NCBI GenBank assembly: GCA_014871385.1
Contig: CM026430.1
Location: 2,211,040 to 2,275,039 of the forward strand
Direction of reading: 5' to 3'
DNA: 64,000 nt
Source of the DNA: Ceratodon purpureus
Taxonomy: Eukaryota; Streptophyta; Bryopsida; Pseudoditrichales; Ditrichaceae
A program made the position numbers and the translations under genes. The notes beneath the pieces were generated by a model. It saw nothing but the letters and a program-made list of their open reading frames with translations, did no database searches and had not been told where the DNA came from. Shown piece by piece: positions 24,271-36,239 of this stretch. Position 1 is the stretch's first letter. Every line of letters begins with the position of its first letter.

Positions 24271-25548
24271 CTGTGTGCTTAGGCAGACACTTTGATTTTG
24301 ATTTGAGAGAAAAAGGATTTGTGAATTTGTGGATTTGTGGATTAAGTTGCACAGGACATGCTGCCACCTGGCTGCTTTGGATACTTTTGGGATGTCCATT
24401 GTCTACTCCCACTGTGACCACAGAATGGGTGTACTTTCTGGGAGGCCATTTCTTTTTTGCTTTCATGCTCCAACCAACCCCTTATCCTCCTCTTTGATAG
24501 GTACACTTTTCCACACTGAAAATGATTGTTGAGGTTGGGGTCAAATGTGAATGAATTAGTGTGTTGCTGAGTGAATTGCCCATATTTAGGTGAGGGCTTA
24601 ATTCATATCAGCAATTATTCTGTATATTAATATATGCTAAACATGCGTTTCTATTCATAATATATAACAGAAGTATTTGGACTTAGGAGAGGATGATGAA
24701 ATTATTATGTCCAGACCTTAAGGTTAATTGTTTCCAAAAAAAGGTCCCATCATTTAATCCCAAATGATTTAATTGTATGGGGTTATTATGTTGATTAAAT
24801 CATATTTTAACATTAAATTAATTGATTCTCTTAAAAGTTGAGTTTGATGTGAAAACATTAAATTGATTTATACGTGAAATTGATGTAATAAGGCTAATTA
24901 CTATTTTGGTCTTTGTCATGTGAACATTGAAACAAGGGGTTTGATCAATAAAGATCTTATTCAAGTTAAAATTGGACTTACGCTCATTTTTCTTTTGTTC
25001 GTTGTTCTTAAATTTTTGAAATTCAAAAAAACAATAACTTTTCATGTGGATTTCACAACCCTTGACAATATTCACATAAAAAATTGTATATCATTTTAAA
25101 CATGAATGTAACTCTTCAGAAGTGCTTCAATGAAGTCTGGACCTCTTTACTTGACAATTCATATTTGTAAACTTGTAACTTGCTGAGGAATGAAAAGAAA
25201 AGGGGAATAAACAAAACAAAACAAACATGCACAAAAGATGATAGATAATGTTTGCAACGAGAAAAATTGACTTTTCGACCTTCTCAAACCTCTATTTACC
25301 TCCTTAACCCCTAAAGGACAATATGCCACATTTGGGCTTTTTTGGAATTCGGGCATGTACCTATGAATGCAATTTATATTGGGATTTTCTGAATTTTTTA
25401 TCGAAGGTGGGCCGTTCAGAGATCTTCGTGTAGGTATTTTTATTTTTCAATTCCGCATCGGGATCATAAGTTATGAAGGTTTAAGTGTCAAACGATGCTT
25501 GTTGGGCAGCTGCTGAATTTTTCTAAGCCACTGTGAATGCAGCAAATT

Positions 25549-25597
25549 CTGCCCAAAACTGCCCAAAACTGTCCAAAACTGCCAAAATCTGCCCAAA
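25549..25597. repeat. Short tandem repeat, 10-11 bp unit
   Basis: About four imperfect copies of CTGCCCAAAA in direct orientation. Confidence 0.7.
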
Positions 25598-28214
25598 GAC
25601 GAAATTTTGAAATTCCACCAAAAATTGAGATTTTGATATTTTTCGAAAAAAAAAAAATCAATGTATAGAGAAGGCAGTAGAGCATGTTCCCACCGTTTCG
25701 ATTTTCAATCCAAAATTTTTTCATATGCTATTTTTATTGTCCAAAAACGGCCTTTGTCACTATACCCCCTAGCGGAAAATGATTTTTTTGGCAACTTTCC
25801 ACAACTATTTTGAATAAAATTTTCTTAGAACAATTAGCTAACTCAGTCTTCTTTGACGTGCATCAAAACCTCCAAAATCCATAATGCAAAAAAATGGTTT
25901 TTTGGGCCTTCAAAACTCTGTTGTCCCCTTTTTTTGCAAGGGAAAAAAACTTGTTTTTCTACTTTGAACATTACGATCTTGGAATTGGTGAAGAATGAAT
26001 GTGTGAGATTTGGTGAACATGTAGACATAGAAGTTAGCTACAAGATCCTACGGTTAGATGTTCTTAAAAAGACCCCAAGTTTGCAAAATCCACCTTGTTT
26101 TGAAGAGGGGCTGTTTTGAGGCAGTTTTGATGAAAAATACCCTCAGAACTTTAGGGGTTAAAATATATCAACCCTTGAGTACATTTTTTATTGAATCGTA
26201 ATATTAAACAACCAATTTTCTATTTCTCTACATGGTAGTTTTCATCCTACCTTCATATCTTATAAAGATTATTACATTTAACATCCAAATATAATCATTT
26301 ATAAGGATTTATTTAGATTTAAAATATAAATAATTCAAGTCATTACGATTATAATTTATAAATCTAAGATTTTCAAATATGACAACATAAATATTATAAA
26401 AATGTAAATCTCTATAGATGGTTAGTTTATTAATAACAATCATGTAGCCTAAAATTTAATAAGTAGTCGTTACAATTCCCATTAACGCCTAAAGTTTCTT
26501 TATTAGTTTCACTAAAAAACGCTCTAAAAGTGCCATTTAAATTTTTTTAAATCCCTGAATGACTAAAAAATCATTATTTTCTAATTATGAAATTTCAGCA
26601 ATTGTTTTAAGACAATTTGAACTTTTTTTAATTACTAATTATAGATTATCTTTGACTCGAAGATAATCTTCCCATATACATAGTAAAAAAGTTTCAGACA
26701 AATATAGAATCAATCAAGAAATCAATGAAAAATCTACAGTCAAGCATTAAATTGATGATGTTACCACATCAAGGGCAGGCAGCTCGAATTGTTGCCTCCC
26801 ATTAGACCATCCGACCTGCCACCCACCACGCTAGAATCACGCAGGTGGCCGGCAACGTGAGGTGGCAGTGCGCAGCACAGTGCTTACACTACCAAGGGAA
26901 ACCCACTAGTAGTGTGACCTTTCTTGTCTACCTCGGCATGCATCAGATCTTCCATGTGATCCATGCTCACCGCTCCTCCTTGGTAGACCTCGGTAGACCT
27001 CGGTGACCTTGTCAACTTCCACTTCGATTTGCCAGCAAGGAGCTTAGCTGCGGGACATTCTTTGCCGCTCATGTGGTGGAGGTGAATCACCACATCATGA
27101 CATGGCCATGGTGGCTAGGCATAACCATAGTCTGCAATTTAACGAATATGGTGTTATTATAGCAGTTGAAATTTGAAAACAAACTTTTTTTACACGGTTT
27201 TTAATTATGTCGATACAATCTAATTTTTTTTTCTTAAGTTTTTTGAATTATGGATTTTGGTGTATAAAAAAGATGACTAAATTAGCTAATTGTACAAAAA
27301 CATTTACACGCATAAGACAAGTGTAATATATTGAAACAAATATTTTTATTAAGTTGAATATACAAGATTGCAAATTCATATTTCATTCCTAGAAATTTTA
27401 TTATTTCATAAAGTCCCAATTCAAATGGTCAAGGTAAAGATTGATGTCCATATTTTAAGTAAAAACAAAACAAAAAAAACAAATTTTCTAACTTTTCTGA
27501 AAGAAAGACGAAGTTTTTATTCATACATTGCTCAAAACAGTGAGATAACTTTGATCTTATGTGGAATGAACATTTTGTATTAAATGAAGTAATTTTTTTT
27601 GAAAATCTCAAAGATGACGACATTAAGTATTTATAAGAGAAATCTCAAAGGTAATAGATGTATTTAGCATATCTGTCAAAATTGCCCACTAAGCACAAAA
27701 TTCCACTTTGGATTCAATAACTATTTTTTTTAAATGTCTAACTGGAAAATAGAATAATTTCCCTCAAAGTTCTTCTTACGGCAAATATTCACAAAATGTT
27801 TCACTTTTTTTAATCTAAAATTGGCATCACAGGTACCTGCTCAAACTTTCAAAAAGCCCAAATGTGGATGATTATCGTTTAGGGATTAATAAACATGTAT
27901 TTGGTCATCATAATCTCATATAATTACAGTATTTCCTTTTACTTGTTCTCCACGGTTTGAACTTTTTAATCTAATGGCTTCTGTTATCAATAAATTCCCT
28001 ACTTGATGCATATAAGTAATTCTTATGTTGCATTCAAGCTATCTGGTTAGCTTTACACTATCATATCCATTTCAAAAATTTAAATTTTGTTAAGAAAATA
28101 TAATTCGTCAGGCTTTTAAAAAGAATGTGAACATCAATGAATGAAGCTTCCATTATTTGGAACAAGAAATTCAAAAGCTTAAAACTCTAATATATCTAGG
28201 TCCAATATGATTCT

Positions 28215-28455
28215 TAACTATCCGTTAGACCGGTGCCGGTGAAAGGTACTTACGAGGTCGAAAGTTCCATACTCTATGGAGGCTTTAGATACTCAATTAA
28301 TCTACATCAGCACCACGATGGAACGCTCGTGTTTGTAATTGTCCCCGACCAATTAAATTCGGTTGCATGGGTTTGAGTTCATCTCAGCCCATAGCTCCGA
28401 CCCTTGGAATGAGATCGAATGTTTCTCCCAATAAAAAAATAAAAATAAAAATACT
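28215..28455 (+). mobile_element. Possible poly(A)-tailed retroposon (SINE-like)
   Basis: A GC-richer block of about 220 bp sits in AT-rich DNA and ends in an A-rich tail (CCCAATAAAAAAATAAAAA near 28426-28450). GGTTTGAGTTC at about 28370 resembles a Pol III B box. No convincing A box or target duplication was found. Confidence 0.22.
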
Positions 28456-28515
28456 CTAGTATCTATATATAATAATAAAATATTAAAATAATAACAAGTC
28501 AAAAATATATTTCAA

Positions 28516-28690
28516 AACATATATCTCACCTTCCATGGAAAAACCAAACTAGTTAAAAATAAAATTTTAAGACCCTATCATCAAAAATCTAGTCTAACCA
28601 TAAAACTCGATCTCTGAACGATTTAGCAAATGCACCCCAAATTCTATTTTCAACCAATTTGGTTTTTCCATGGAGGGTGAGATATATGTT
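28516..28690. repeat. Inverted repeat with 33-bp arms, possible MITE
   Basis: Arms at 28516-28548 and 28658-28690 are reverse complements with a single mismatch (core CCATGGAAAAACCAAA). They enclose 109 bp. No target duplication could be fixed. It lies 53 bp left of the next MITE. Confidence 0.7.
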
Positions 28691-28743
28691 ATATTACATT
28701 CATATATTTAAATATATTTATATTTATATTTATAATCCTATAA

Positions 28744-29192
28744 GGGGCGGTTTACACTATGGACCGTGGACATTGACCACGGCCCTCTAAAATCTGTGAT
28801 TGGCCAAGGAAGTTGTCCCGGTCCGACTTCGCTTTACACTACCTTGAAAAAAGGAGATTGACCACAAAGTTTGAAGTTACCAAAATGTGCTATTTTCTAC
28901 CTAGTGGATAATGTTTCATGGTCCAACGGGTTTTAGTCGAGTCGAGGTAAAGAGGTCGACTCGATGGAAAACAAGGGGACCGTTGGGCACAAAATCAGTG
29001 ATTGGCCAAAATCTGAAAAATTCAGCCCAAAGTCGTCCCGGTCCAAATCCGCTTTACACCATGACAAGTGACCAAGACATTTAAAAAATGATTTTTTCTT
29101 TTTCATGGTCACGGCTCTAGACCAAGAGCCGTGACCATGAAATCTTTTAATTCTCTTGGGATATCTTCATGGTCCGTAGTGTAAACCGCCCC
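28744..29192. mobile_element. Tourist-like (PIF/Harbinger) MITE, 449 bp
   Basis: Terminal inverted repeats begin GGGGCGGTTTACACTA; over the first 24 bases the ends differ at two positions. Both sides are flanked by TAA (28741-28743 and 29193-29195), the three-base duplication typical of PIF/Harbinger elements. Inside are a perfect 18-bp hairpin (about 29101-29142), a direct repeat around CCGGTCC and GCTTTACAC (near 28816-28845 and 29034-29060), and a small TCGAGTCGA/TCGACTCGA palindrome near 28940. No coding capacity, so a non-autonomous element. Confidence 0.88.
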
Positions 29193-29195
29193 TAA

Positions 29196-29622
29196 GTTTC
29201 TATTTTTTTTTTGTTCTTTTCGGTGAAGAATTTGTTTCAGGACCACCCTGCTCATGGTCTTGATCTAGAACCGATAAACCAAGTGACGATCCCAGGGGCG
29301 AGGCGGAGCCGTTGATAGACACACCCTCCCCATCAACGGCTGAGACACCCAGAGACGGGCGCGAGGGGCGAGAGACTTACCGGGCCTGAGCCAGAGGTGG
29401 CGAGCGAGAGAGCGAGAGAGCGAGAACGAGAGGGACTCGAATGGACCAAGGATAAGCGAAGCCTTATCTGGATCAGTGCTTGCATGTGGTGCCCAACAGG
29501 ACCCCCCCCACTGCCCCAGCATATCAACCACCCCATCAGCCCACTCCTCCCCGGCACCCCTCTCCCAATCTCCCCCTCCGCTAGTAGCTGCAGCTCCTGC
29601 TCCAGCTCCTCGGTCGATCGCC
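29196..29622. promoter_or_regulatory. Promoter and 5' leader region of GapA
   Basis: GC-rich DNA with a GAGCGAGAGAGCGAGAGAGC purine tract near 29400-29430 and a CCCCACTGCCCC-rich pyrimidine leader before the start codon. CT-rich leaders are common in highly expressed photosynthesis genes. No clear TATA box was identified. The MITE ends only 430 bp before the start codon. Confidence 0.5.
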
Positions 29623-31827
29623 ATGGCTTCCACCGCGTTCGCCGCGGCCACCGTGCCCTCCTCTGCCTCCCTCAAGGTACCCCACGGAGTCAACTTCTCA
29701 TGTTCTAGTGTCTAGATACCTGCAGTCGGATTATGTTGTTGTCTAGCGATCGATTGGTGCTTCAAGTTGCTTGCTTTCTGGAGTTGTGATGGTGTCTAGT
29801 AATTGTCTAGGACTGCAAGGTTTGATCTTGTTGCTTGATGAGTTTAGTTAGAATGTGGTCTTCTTTGAGCAGTTTGTCTAGATGTTAGATTTTGGAAATG
29901 TAGAATGAGGCTTCGGGAGTTTTTGGAAATTGGAAGGGAATTTGTGCATTGTGGATTGTGAGGTGTAGGCTTAGTGATGGAAGGCTGGGTGTATGTCAGT
30001 TTAGGGGATCGTGCTAGGTGATGGAATTATGATGGTTTCTAGGCATGGCCTGCAGTTAGTATGTCATTTATGTGCGGTCACTGGGACATCTCTGAATGAA
30101 TTGAACGGAGCATCGGTCGACATTTGTATTCAAGATGTCAATTTGATAAGGAAATCAGTTTCTATCAACGCATGCTTGTATGGATAAGGATGGCAATGCG
30201 AGGAAGGCAGAGGATAAGGGCAGATTTTAAAGGTCTAAAAGAAGAGAAATGGATTTGGTCGAAGGTTCGTGGAGTGGGAATGACTAAAATGGTTTGCCCA
30301 CTTCATCTGCAGGTTGCGGGGTCCAAGGGATTCTCGGAATTCTCGGGTGTCAAGAACACCAATGTCGTGACCTTCGGCAAGCGTGCCGATGATCTTTCCA
30401 CTGTTGTTGCTGCCCAGTCCGCTGTGGTAAGTTTTCACTCTAGTAGCTCCTGTTGTGTAATGTATCTGAAAGATGGAAATTCACTCCTTATCCACTTCGA
30501 TTAAATTTCCGTTCAGATTTAGGACAGTCTGTTCTACATTCCTTGGAATAGATTTTCCACGCTTATTCCTACAAGCATTCCGTATGTTTACCCTCATATG
30601 GTTTTCCAGGCCGCCAGCTCTGGAGCTACTAGGGCCGTCACTGAGGCCAAGATCAGGGTTGCCATCAATGGATTCGGACGTATCGGACGTAACTTCGTCC
30701 GCTGCTGGCACGGGAGGAAGGATTCACCCCTCGAGATCGTTGTCATCAACGACACCGGTGGTGTGAAGCAGGCTTCTCACTTGTTGAAGTACGACTCCAT
30801 GCTCGGAACCTTCAACGCTGACGTGAAGGTCGATGGCAATGACGGTATCAGCATTGACGGGAAGACCATCAAGGTGGTGTCCGACAGGAACCCACTCAAC
30901 TTGCCATGGGGGTATGTATTCAAAACCAAATGTTCCTTTTTAAAATGTACAAAATAGAGTTCAGCTCTTCCACGAGGACGTGTGATTCATTCGTGCAATG
31001 TCATACGCATAGAATTCATATTGTTCGTCTCGCCCTTGTGAATTGACATGAGTCTTCTGACATTGTGATCGTATAGGGAGATGAACATCGATCTCGTCAT
31101 CGAGGGAACTGGAGTGTTCGTCGATGAGGCTGGTGCCGGCAAGCACTTGCAGGCTGGAGCCAAGAAGGTGCTCATCACCGCGCCAGGAAAGGGTGCCATC
31201 CCTACCTACGTGGTCGGAGTGAACGAGCAGGACTACACCCATGAGGACAAGATCATCAGTAACGCATCTTGCACCACCAACTGCCTTGCTCCCTTCGTGA
31301 AGGTGCTCGACGAGAAGTTCGGCATCATCAAGGGAACCATGACCACCACCCACTCGTACACTGGTGACCAGAGGCTGTTGGATGCTTCTCACCGTGACTT
31401 GAGGAGGGCCCGTGCTGCCGCATTGAACATCGTGCCCACCTCCACTGGAGCTGCGAAGGCTGTGGCGTTGGTGTTGCCCAGGTTGAAGGGTAAGATCAAT
31501 GGTATCGCCCTCCGTGTGCCCACCCCCAATGTGTCCGTTGTGGACTTGGTGGTGCAGGTTGAGAAGAAGACCTTCGCCGAGGAGGTGAACCAGGCCTTCA
31601 GGGATGCTTGCGAGACCCCCCAGTTGAAGGGAATTCTGGCAGTGTGCGACGAGCCATTGGTGTCTGTGGACTTCAGGTGCACCGATGTCTCTTCCACTGT
31701 GGACTCTTCCTTGACCATGGTCATGGGTGACGACATGGTGAAGGTGGTGGCATGGTACGACAACGAGTGGGGATACTCGCAGAGGGTGGTCGACTTGGCC
31801 AACTTGGTTGCCGAGAAGTGGAAGTAA
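29623..31827 (+). CDS. GAPA: Chloroplast NADP-dependent glyceraldehyde-3-phosphate dehydrogenase, A subunit
   Basis: Four exons (29623-29676, 30313-30426, 30610-30911, 31077-31827) give 406 residues. About 70 N-terminal residues rich in Ala, Ser and Val form the plastid transit peptide. The mature enzyme starts near [19 protein letters not shown], followed by [12 protein letters not shown] (the Thr typical of NADP-using GapA/B) and the catalytic Cys in [13 protein letters not shown]. It reduces 1,3-bisphosphoglycerate in the Calvin cycle. The protein ends at VAEKWK without the Cys-containing C-terminal extension of GapB, so it is the A type, whose light regulation depends on CP12. Codon use is C/G-ending and even, as in strongly expressed genes. 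The first intron is long (636 bp). Confidence 0.97.
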
Positions 31828-33038
31828 ACTCTTGTCGAGTCTTGTAGGGAAAGGTATCCAATTCTTGTGTAGCTGGTTGTTCCAGAGTAGTTGGAGTTAG
31901 GGAGAGATAAAGATGCTCAATCCATCTGCTGGGATGGTTTTGCTACTTCGCCAATCCATCCCTAGAAGGTGATTGATGCCAGAGATGGCGAAATTATCAG
32001 GTAGTGATTGAGAATTTGTTGTTTCAATATGTACTCATTCGTCGAGCATAATCTATCCGCCGCATTGTGTACGGGGCTGATTAATCGTTACCTTGTTCTC
32101 GAATTCTTTTCCTTTGTTTGAGCTGCGTGGTTATTCTGTTTCATGCCGTTGGAGTCTGTTCTGATCTTCTGTTGAAAAATACTAGTATTGTAGGAATGGA
32201 TGTTTGGAATTGGTTGAATTGGTTGTAAATGAATTTGTGTAATCTGATCGTGAATAGAAAATGATTCTATCCATGTAGAAGCGTGATCTGAAACATTGCA
32301 CTGTACTGTTTCAATGAAAGACTTATCGTGGTTGATCGGCCAATCCTTCACAAGATGCAGAGTAATGGTTACAGAGTGACATGTTCCTTGTCTGAATGTA
32401 TTTCCAATGTTCACCATAACCTCTCCATGGCGACAACTATATCAAAGAAAACCGCTAGATCGTACTCGTCTCCGCCTATCTGCTGCGCCTTCGATGTGCG
32501 CTTTGCTCCTACTCTTCTCGTCCATGCTATTCTTCTAGCTCATGAACTCTTTTTAGTCCTTAGTCTCTCCTCTCGCTCACTCAATTCACGGGCATCCCTG
32601 GTGATCTCTTTCGGGAGATTGTCGTACCTCCAGGCAGAGCTTGGTCTCCTTGCCTAGATTCGTCTCCTTGTCAAGAGTGTTGCAGCAGGATGCATGGCCT
32701 TGGAGTGTTTAGGGGTTAAGCTGTTACATATGCACAAGTGGCCAATGACTACATTCTCTTTGCCAGTCCATGCATTCTTCGTCAACACTGTAACATCTCC
32801 CACCACAATTTCCATGCTATCATGTTTACTGTAACCTTGGCGCCGATCTGAATACATTAAATTTGTTTAAATTTACAAGTTGTACATTTACTTTTATTAG
32901 AAATACAAGTCGGGGAAGGACCAAGCATGTGGCCACATTTGTAAGTAAATATAGATGACCATGGAGGCACCATTCGCCATGTTGGAAAATAAAAGTTGGC
33001 ATTATTAGCCACGTTGGGCGCCGATGCTTGGTACCATT
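31828..33038. other. GapA 3' untranslated region and intergenic DNA
   Basis: The first several hundred bases are probably GapA 3' untranslated sequence. The rest holds only short open frames (for example 32328-32657) with no recognised similarity. Confidence 0.4.
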
Positions 33039-33271
33039 AGGGGTGTTCAGAGCACAAAATGAGACCACTTGAAAGACCACTAGATTTGGAGCCCCCCACC
33101 CTCCACGATGAGTTTCTAGTGACTTATTTCTAGCGTCCACTCTCATCTTGCCAACTCATTAAAATTCAAGTGAGTTTGGGGCCCTCATGTGGGGTCCTCT
33201 CTGTATGGTGGTCCCGGCGATGAAATCTAGTGGTCTTTCAAGTGGTCTCATTTTGTGCTCTAAACACCCCT
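33039..33271. mobile_element. MITE with 49-bp terminal inverted repeats, 233 bp
   Basis: Arms 33039-33087 and 33223-33271 match as inverted repeats over 49 bp with one mismatch (start AGGGGTGTTYAGAGCACAAA). ATT flanks both sides (33036-33038 and 33272-33274), a three-base duplication. The G-rich end and three-base duplication suggest the PIF/Harbinger or a related superfamily. High arm identity suggests fairly recent movement. No coding sequence. Confidence 0.87.
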
Positions 33272-35833
33272 ATTGTCCATGGTGGATACCATCGCATCCT
33301 ACTTTTCCACTACTTCACAATGGCCGAATAGCAATTGAGATTGTTTCCAACTACCTGCCAGAAAAACTTGTACACTTGGACACATGCCCAAGGCAAAATG
33401 CCATGCGACCGACCGGACATGCATTGAAGGACCTTCTGAAGAGCCAAAGTGCTTCTAATGGACCTTTCTTTTTTCAACCAACAACTATAAGTTTATGGTT
33501 TAACAAAAGACTTTACAACACTTGTTTTGTGTTTTTCTTTTTTTTTAAAATATTTCTGTTATTATTAAAGTATGATATCTTTTGTTTTCTAAGATGACAA
33601 TAATCTTGTATTTATGGTCCAATGTTGAGGATATTGGTACAAGATACAAAACAATGAGAATTTGTGTTATGTTTTGAAGTTCATGCATGTTCACTTTTAA
33701 TTCTATACCTTAATGTAGGTTACCAAACAATATGATGCTTGATTAGCAAACCCATATTACATGTACTTACGGTCTCAAATAAAGTCGGTTTTGAATTTCC
33801 TCAAAATCTGTGTTTTCACTTAGTATAAATTAATACAAGCAATCGTCAAGAGGCAAGTATTGATAGCACTAATAAAAATGACAAAATAGATGCATGAATC
33901 CGAAAATCACACCATTCTTTTGTACTTTTGTAACTTCTTTTAGTAAATTGATTGAAAAAAGATGTGTGAAATTCTATGAATTAAATCATTTTGTAGACCC
34001 ATATATAAATAAATTTTGATTGCATTTTACTATACCAATAATAACTATAGTATAAATTGATGTTTCAATGATCTTAATGACTAAAAACTTAGAGCTCTCA
34101 ATTACAAAATGCAAAATTCACACTAAAATATCTTTTTCGCCACAGCTTGCACAATTAATTCCATATGTTCTACATAATTGTTCAACATTATTTTTACAAG
34201 AAAGAAAATCATCTTTTAACCATTATCTACATCAACTTGATTATAGATTGATTGTTAGTCAATCCGGTCCTTTTAACAATGTGCTATGAAGATGTCCAAA
34301 AGATAAACATGTAAAATAAACAAGTGACATTTTGCAATTTTACCAATAATTTTGGAAATGACAAGTTCAATTTCTAGTGATTATATTTTGGAGCAAGCAT
34401 AAACTCTATTCAACATCATAAGTTTAATCATGTCAATTTCACTGGATAATCATAGTCATCATTAATCTTATGACACTTTATTATTAGGACAAGGTTAGGG
34501 TTACACCCTCTTCATTCCTTCGAGTGGATACTAGAAGCTCCATCACTATTAAGGCTCAAGAGAACAAGAGTAGTTTGCATCCTTTCTTTTGAGGTGTAGA
34601 ATTAGTGATATTTCTTTGAGAGGTTGGCAGGTAGAAAGGAAGCTAGTGCTTGTTTGTAACACGATAACTTGTTTTTTCATAAATAATCCGAAAAGAAAAA
34701 AACTAAAAATTAGAAGATTATGAAGGCAAAATAAAATCAAATAGAATAAATTGTTTTTGTGATATTTTGTTATATCTAAGCCATTTGAGGTTATTTTAAG
34801 TGATTTTTTGCTTAATGAAAAAAAACAAGAAAATCAATTTTGGAGGGATGACCCTTATTTTTCCAAAAAAAGAAATATTCGTTCAACAGAGAACAAACCT
34901 ACTATGGTGTTACAGTATCACTCTTATGGGCAGTTTTGGATTTGTAAAGCTCTTTCATCTTGTAAGAGTAATGGAAACATCTAATCTGCACTTTAGATAT
35001 TATTATGTCTATTTCACAATTTAAGGGCGTAAAGCTGTGCTGGAGCCAGAAGCAATTTGAAATGTAGTGCAAGTGCTTGCAGTTGACTCCTCCCATGATC
35101 TTCAAAAATTAGGATGATATGTTTTAGTTTTTCGGATTTCCATTTTGTTTGCAGCTCGTGACATGTGATCTAAACCTGAAAACATGACACATTGGACGGA
35201 TTCTGGTTTTTGCAGGCAACAAGCATGCTTTTGTAGTTTAGCATACAAGTGGTTAGCTTGAATAGTAAATTACATTTGGTTTTGGGTGAACAATGGATGG
35301 TTCTAAGAACAATCTCAAATGCAATGTTGGAGGAGATGGAGATTTCATACTACATCAACATTTGAAGTTGAATGATTCAATAAAAAATAATTATACATTT
35401 ATACTTTTCATTGTTCAAAGTTAACAATTACAAATTTATTGACACTTTAACTAGATTTTTAGCAATGCAAGATTCTTTCAAATCATTCAGAAGATTTTTA
35501 ACACTCTAAGATTGTTTCAATCCAAATTGGATTGATTGTGACGATGACTCACAAAGAAGCCATTGAAGTACATTGACTACTTACTCTCACAAACTTAAAG
35601 CCTCGTGTAGTTCATCTTAGTAAAAGTCTAAATAAAGATCCTTTTGAAGCAAATTTTTATCATGTTAATAATAAACCCACTTTCTATATTTCTCATTAGA
35701 ATTTAAAGAGAGTTAAAAGGCTAGTTGAATATAATCAATTACAATAATTTACAAAGCAAATAATCCCTTACTTTACCATAGCTAGTTTGTCAATCACCAA
35801 TTAATTGTTTATATAATTTTTGATGATAAACTA
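33272..35833. other. AT-rich intergenic DNA, nothing recognised
   Basis: Low-complexity A/T-rich sequence with only short open frames. No RNA gene, inverted-repeat element or coding similarity found by eye. Confidence 0.45.
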
Positions 35834-36030
35834 CTTCCTCTGCCTCACTAAAAAACTGTTGTTTTCTAATAATATATGATTTAAATACAATTCTAAAATT
35901 AGATACAAGTTGGAAAAAATTAGAAACAAGTGGCTAAATTTAGAAACAAGTGGCCAAATTTAGAAACAAGGTTTTTATTTATAAACAAATTTTTTGAGCA
36001 AACAACGGTCTTTTAGTGAGACGGAGGGAA
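35834..36030. mobile_element. Stowaway-like MITE, 197 bp
   Basis: The reverse complement of the right end, TTCCCTCCGTCTCACTAAAA, closely follows the plant Stowaway consensus (CTCCCTCCGTYYC). The left end CTTCCTCTGCCTCACTAAAA matches it at most positions, with similarity continuing through about 33 bp. TA flanks both ends (35832-35833 and 36031-36032), as for Tc1/mariner elements. The interior carries about four 20-bp tandem units. Confidence 0.83.
35899..35978 (+). repeat. Tandem repeat, about 20-bp unit, inside the Stowaway-like MITE
   Basis: Units begin near 35899, 35920, 35940 and 35960 with consensus TTAGAAACAAGTGGCYAAAT; the outer copies are degenerate. Confidence 0.75.
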
Positions 36031-36239
36031 TATTTGATTTTGTACTTTCCAATAAATACCAAAATTAACATCAAATGGCTTATAAATAGTGATATAAATT
36101 TATTTATTTTTATTATATGTTCACATGTTATCCTCAAAAATTTCCACATGTTTTTCTCCAAATCATTCTTAGACAAAACACCCATAGTCTCTCTCTTTGA
36201 TTATATGTACAGTACATGTTTATACCATGACATTTTATT

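Larger units (their letters stand above)
24271..28515. other. Long AT-rich intergenic DNA
   Basis: No gene recognised over 4.2 kb. Composition is strongly AT-rich apart from a GC-richer island at about 26760-27120. That island contains a 69-codon minus-strand open frame (26884-27093) of no recognised family and a short direct repeat (GGTAGACCTC twice near 26981-27002). Confidence 0.45.

Noticed and set aside
24209-24532. Overlapping 60-90-codon open frames with hydrophobic translations
   Set aside because: No consistent frame or splice sites; overlaps the right end of a MITE-like block.
29265-29693. 142-codon minus-strand open frame overlapping the GapA start
   Set aside because: Overlaps GapA exon 1 antisense; composition-driven with no recognised motif.
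34493-34503. Interstitial telomere repeat (GGTTAGGGTTAC)
   Set aside because: Fewer than two full units and no array; not a telomeric tract.
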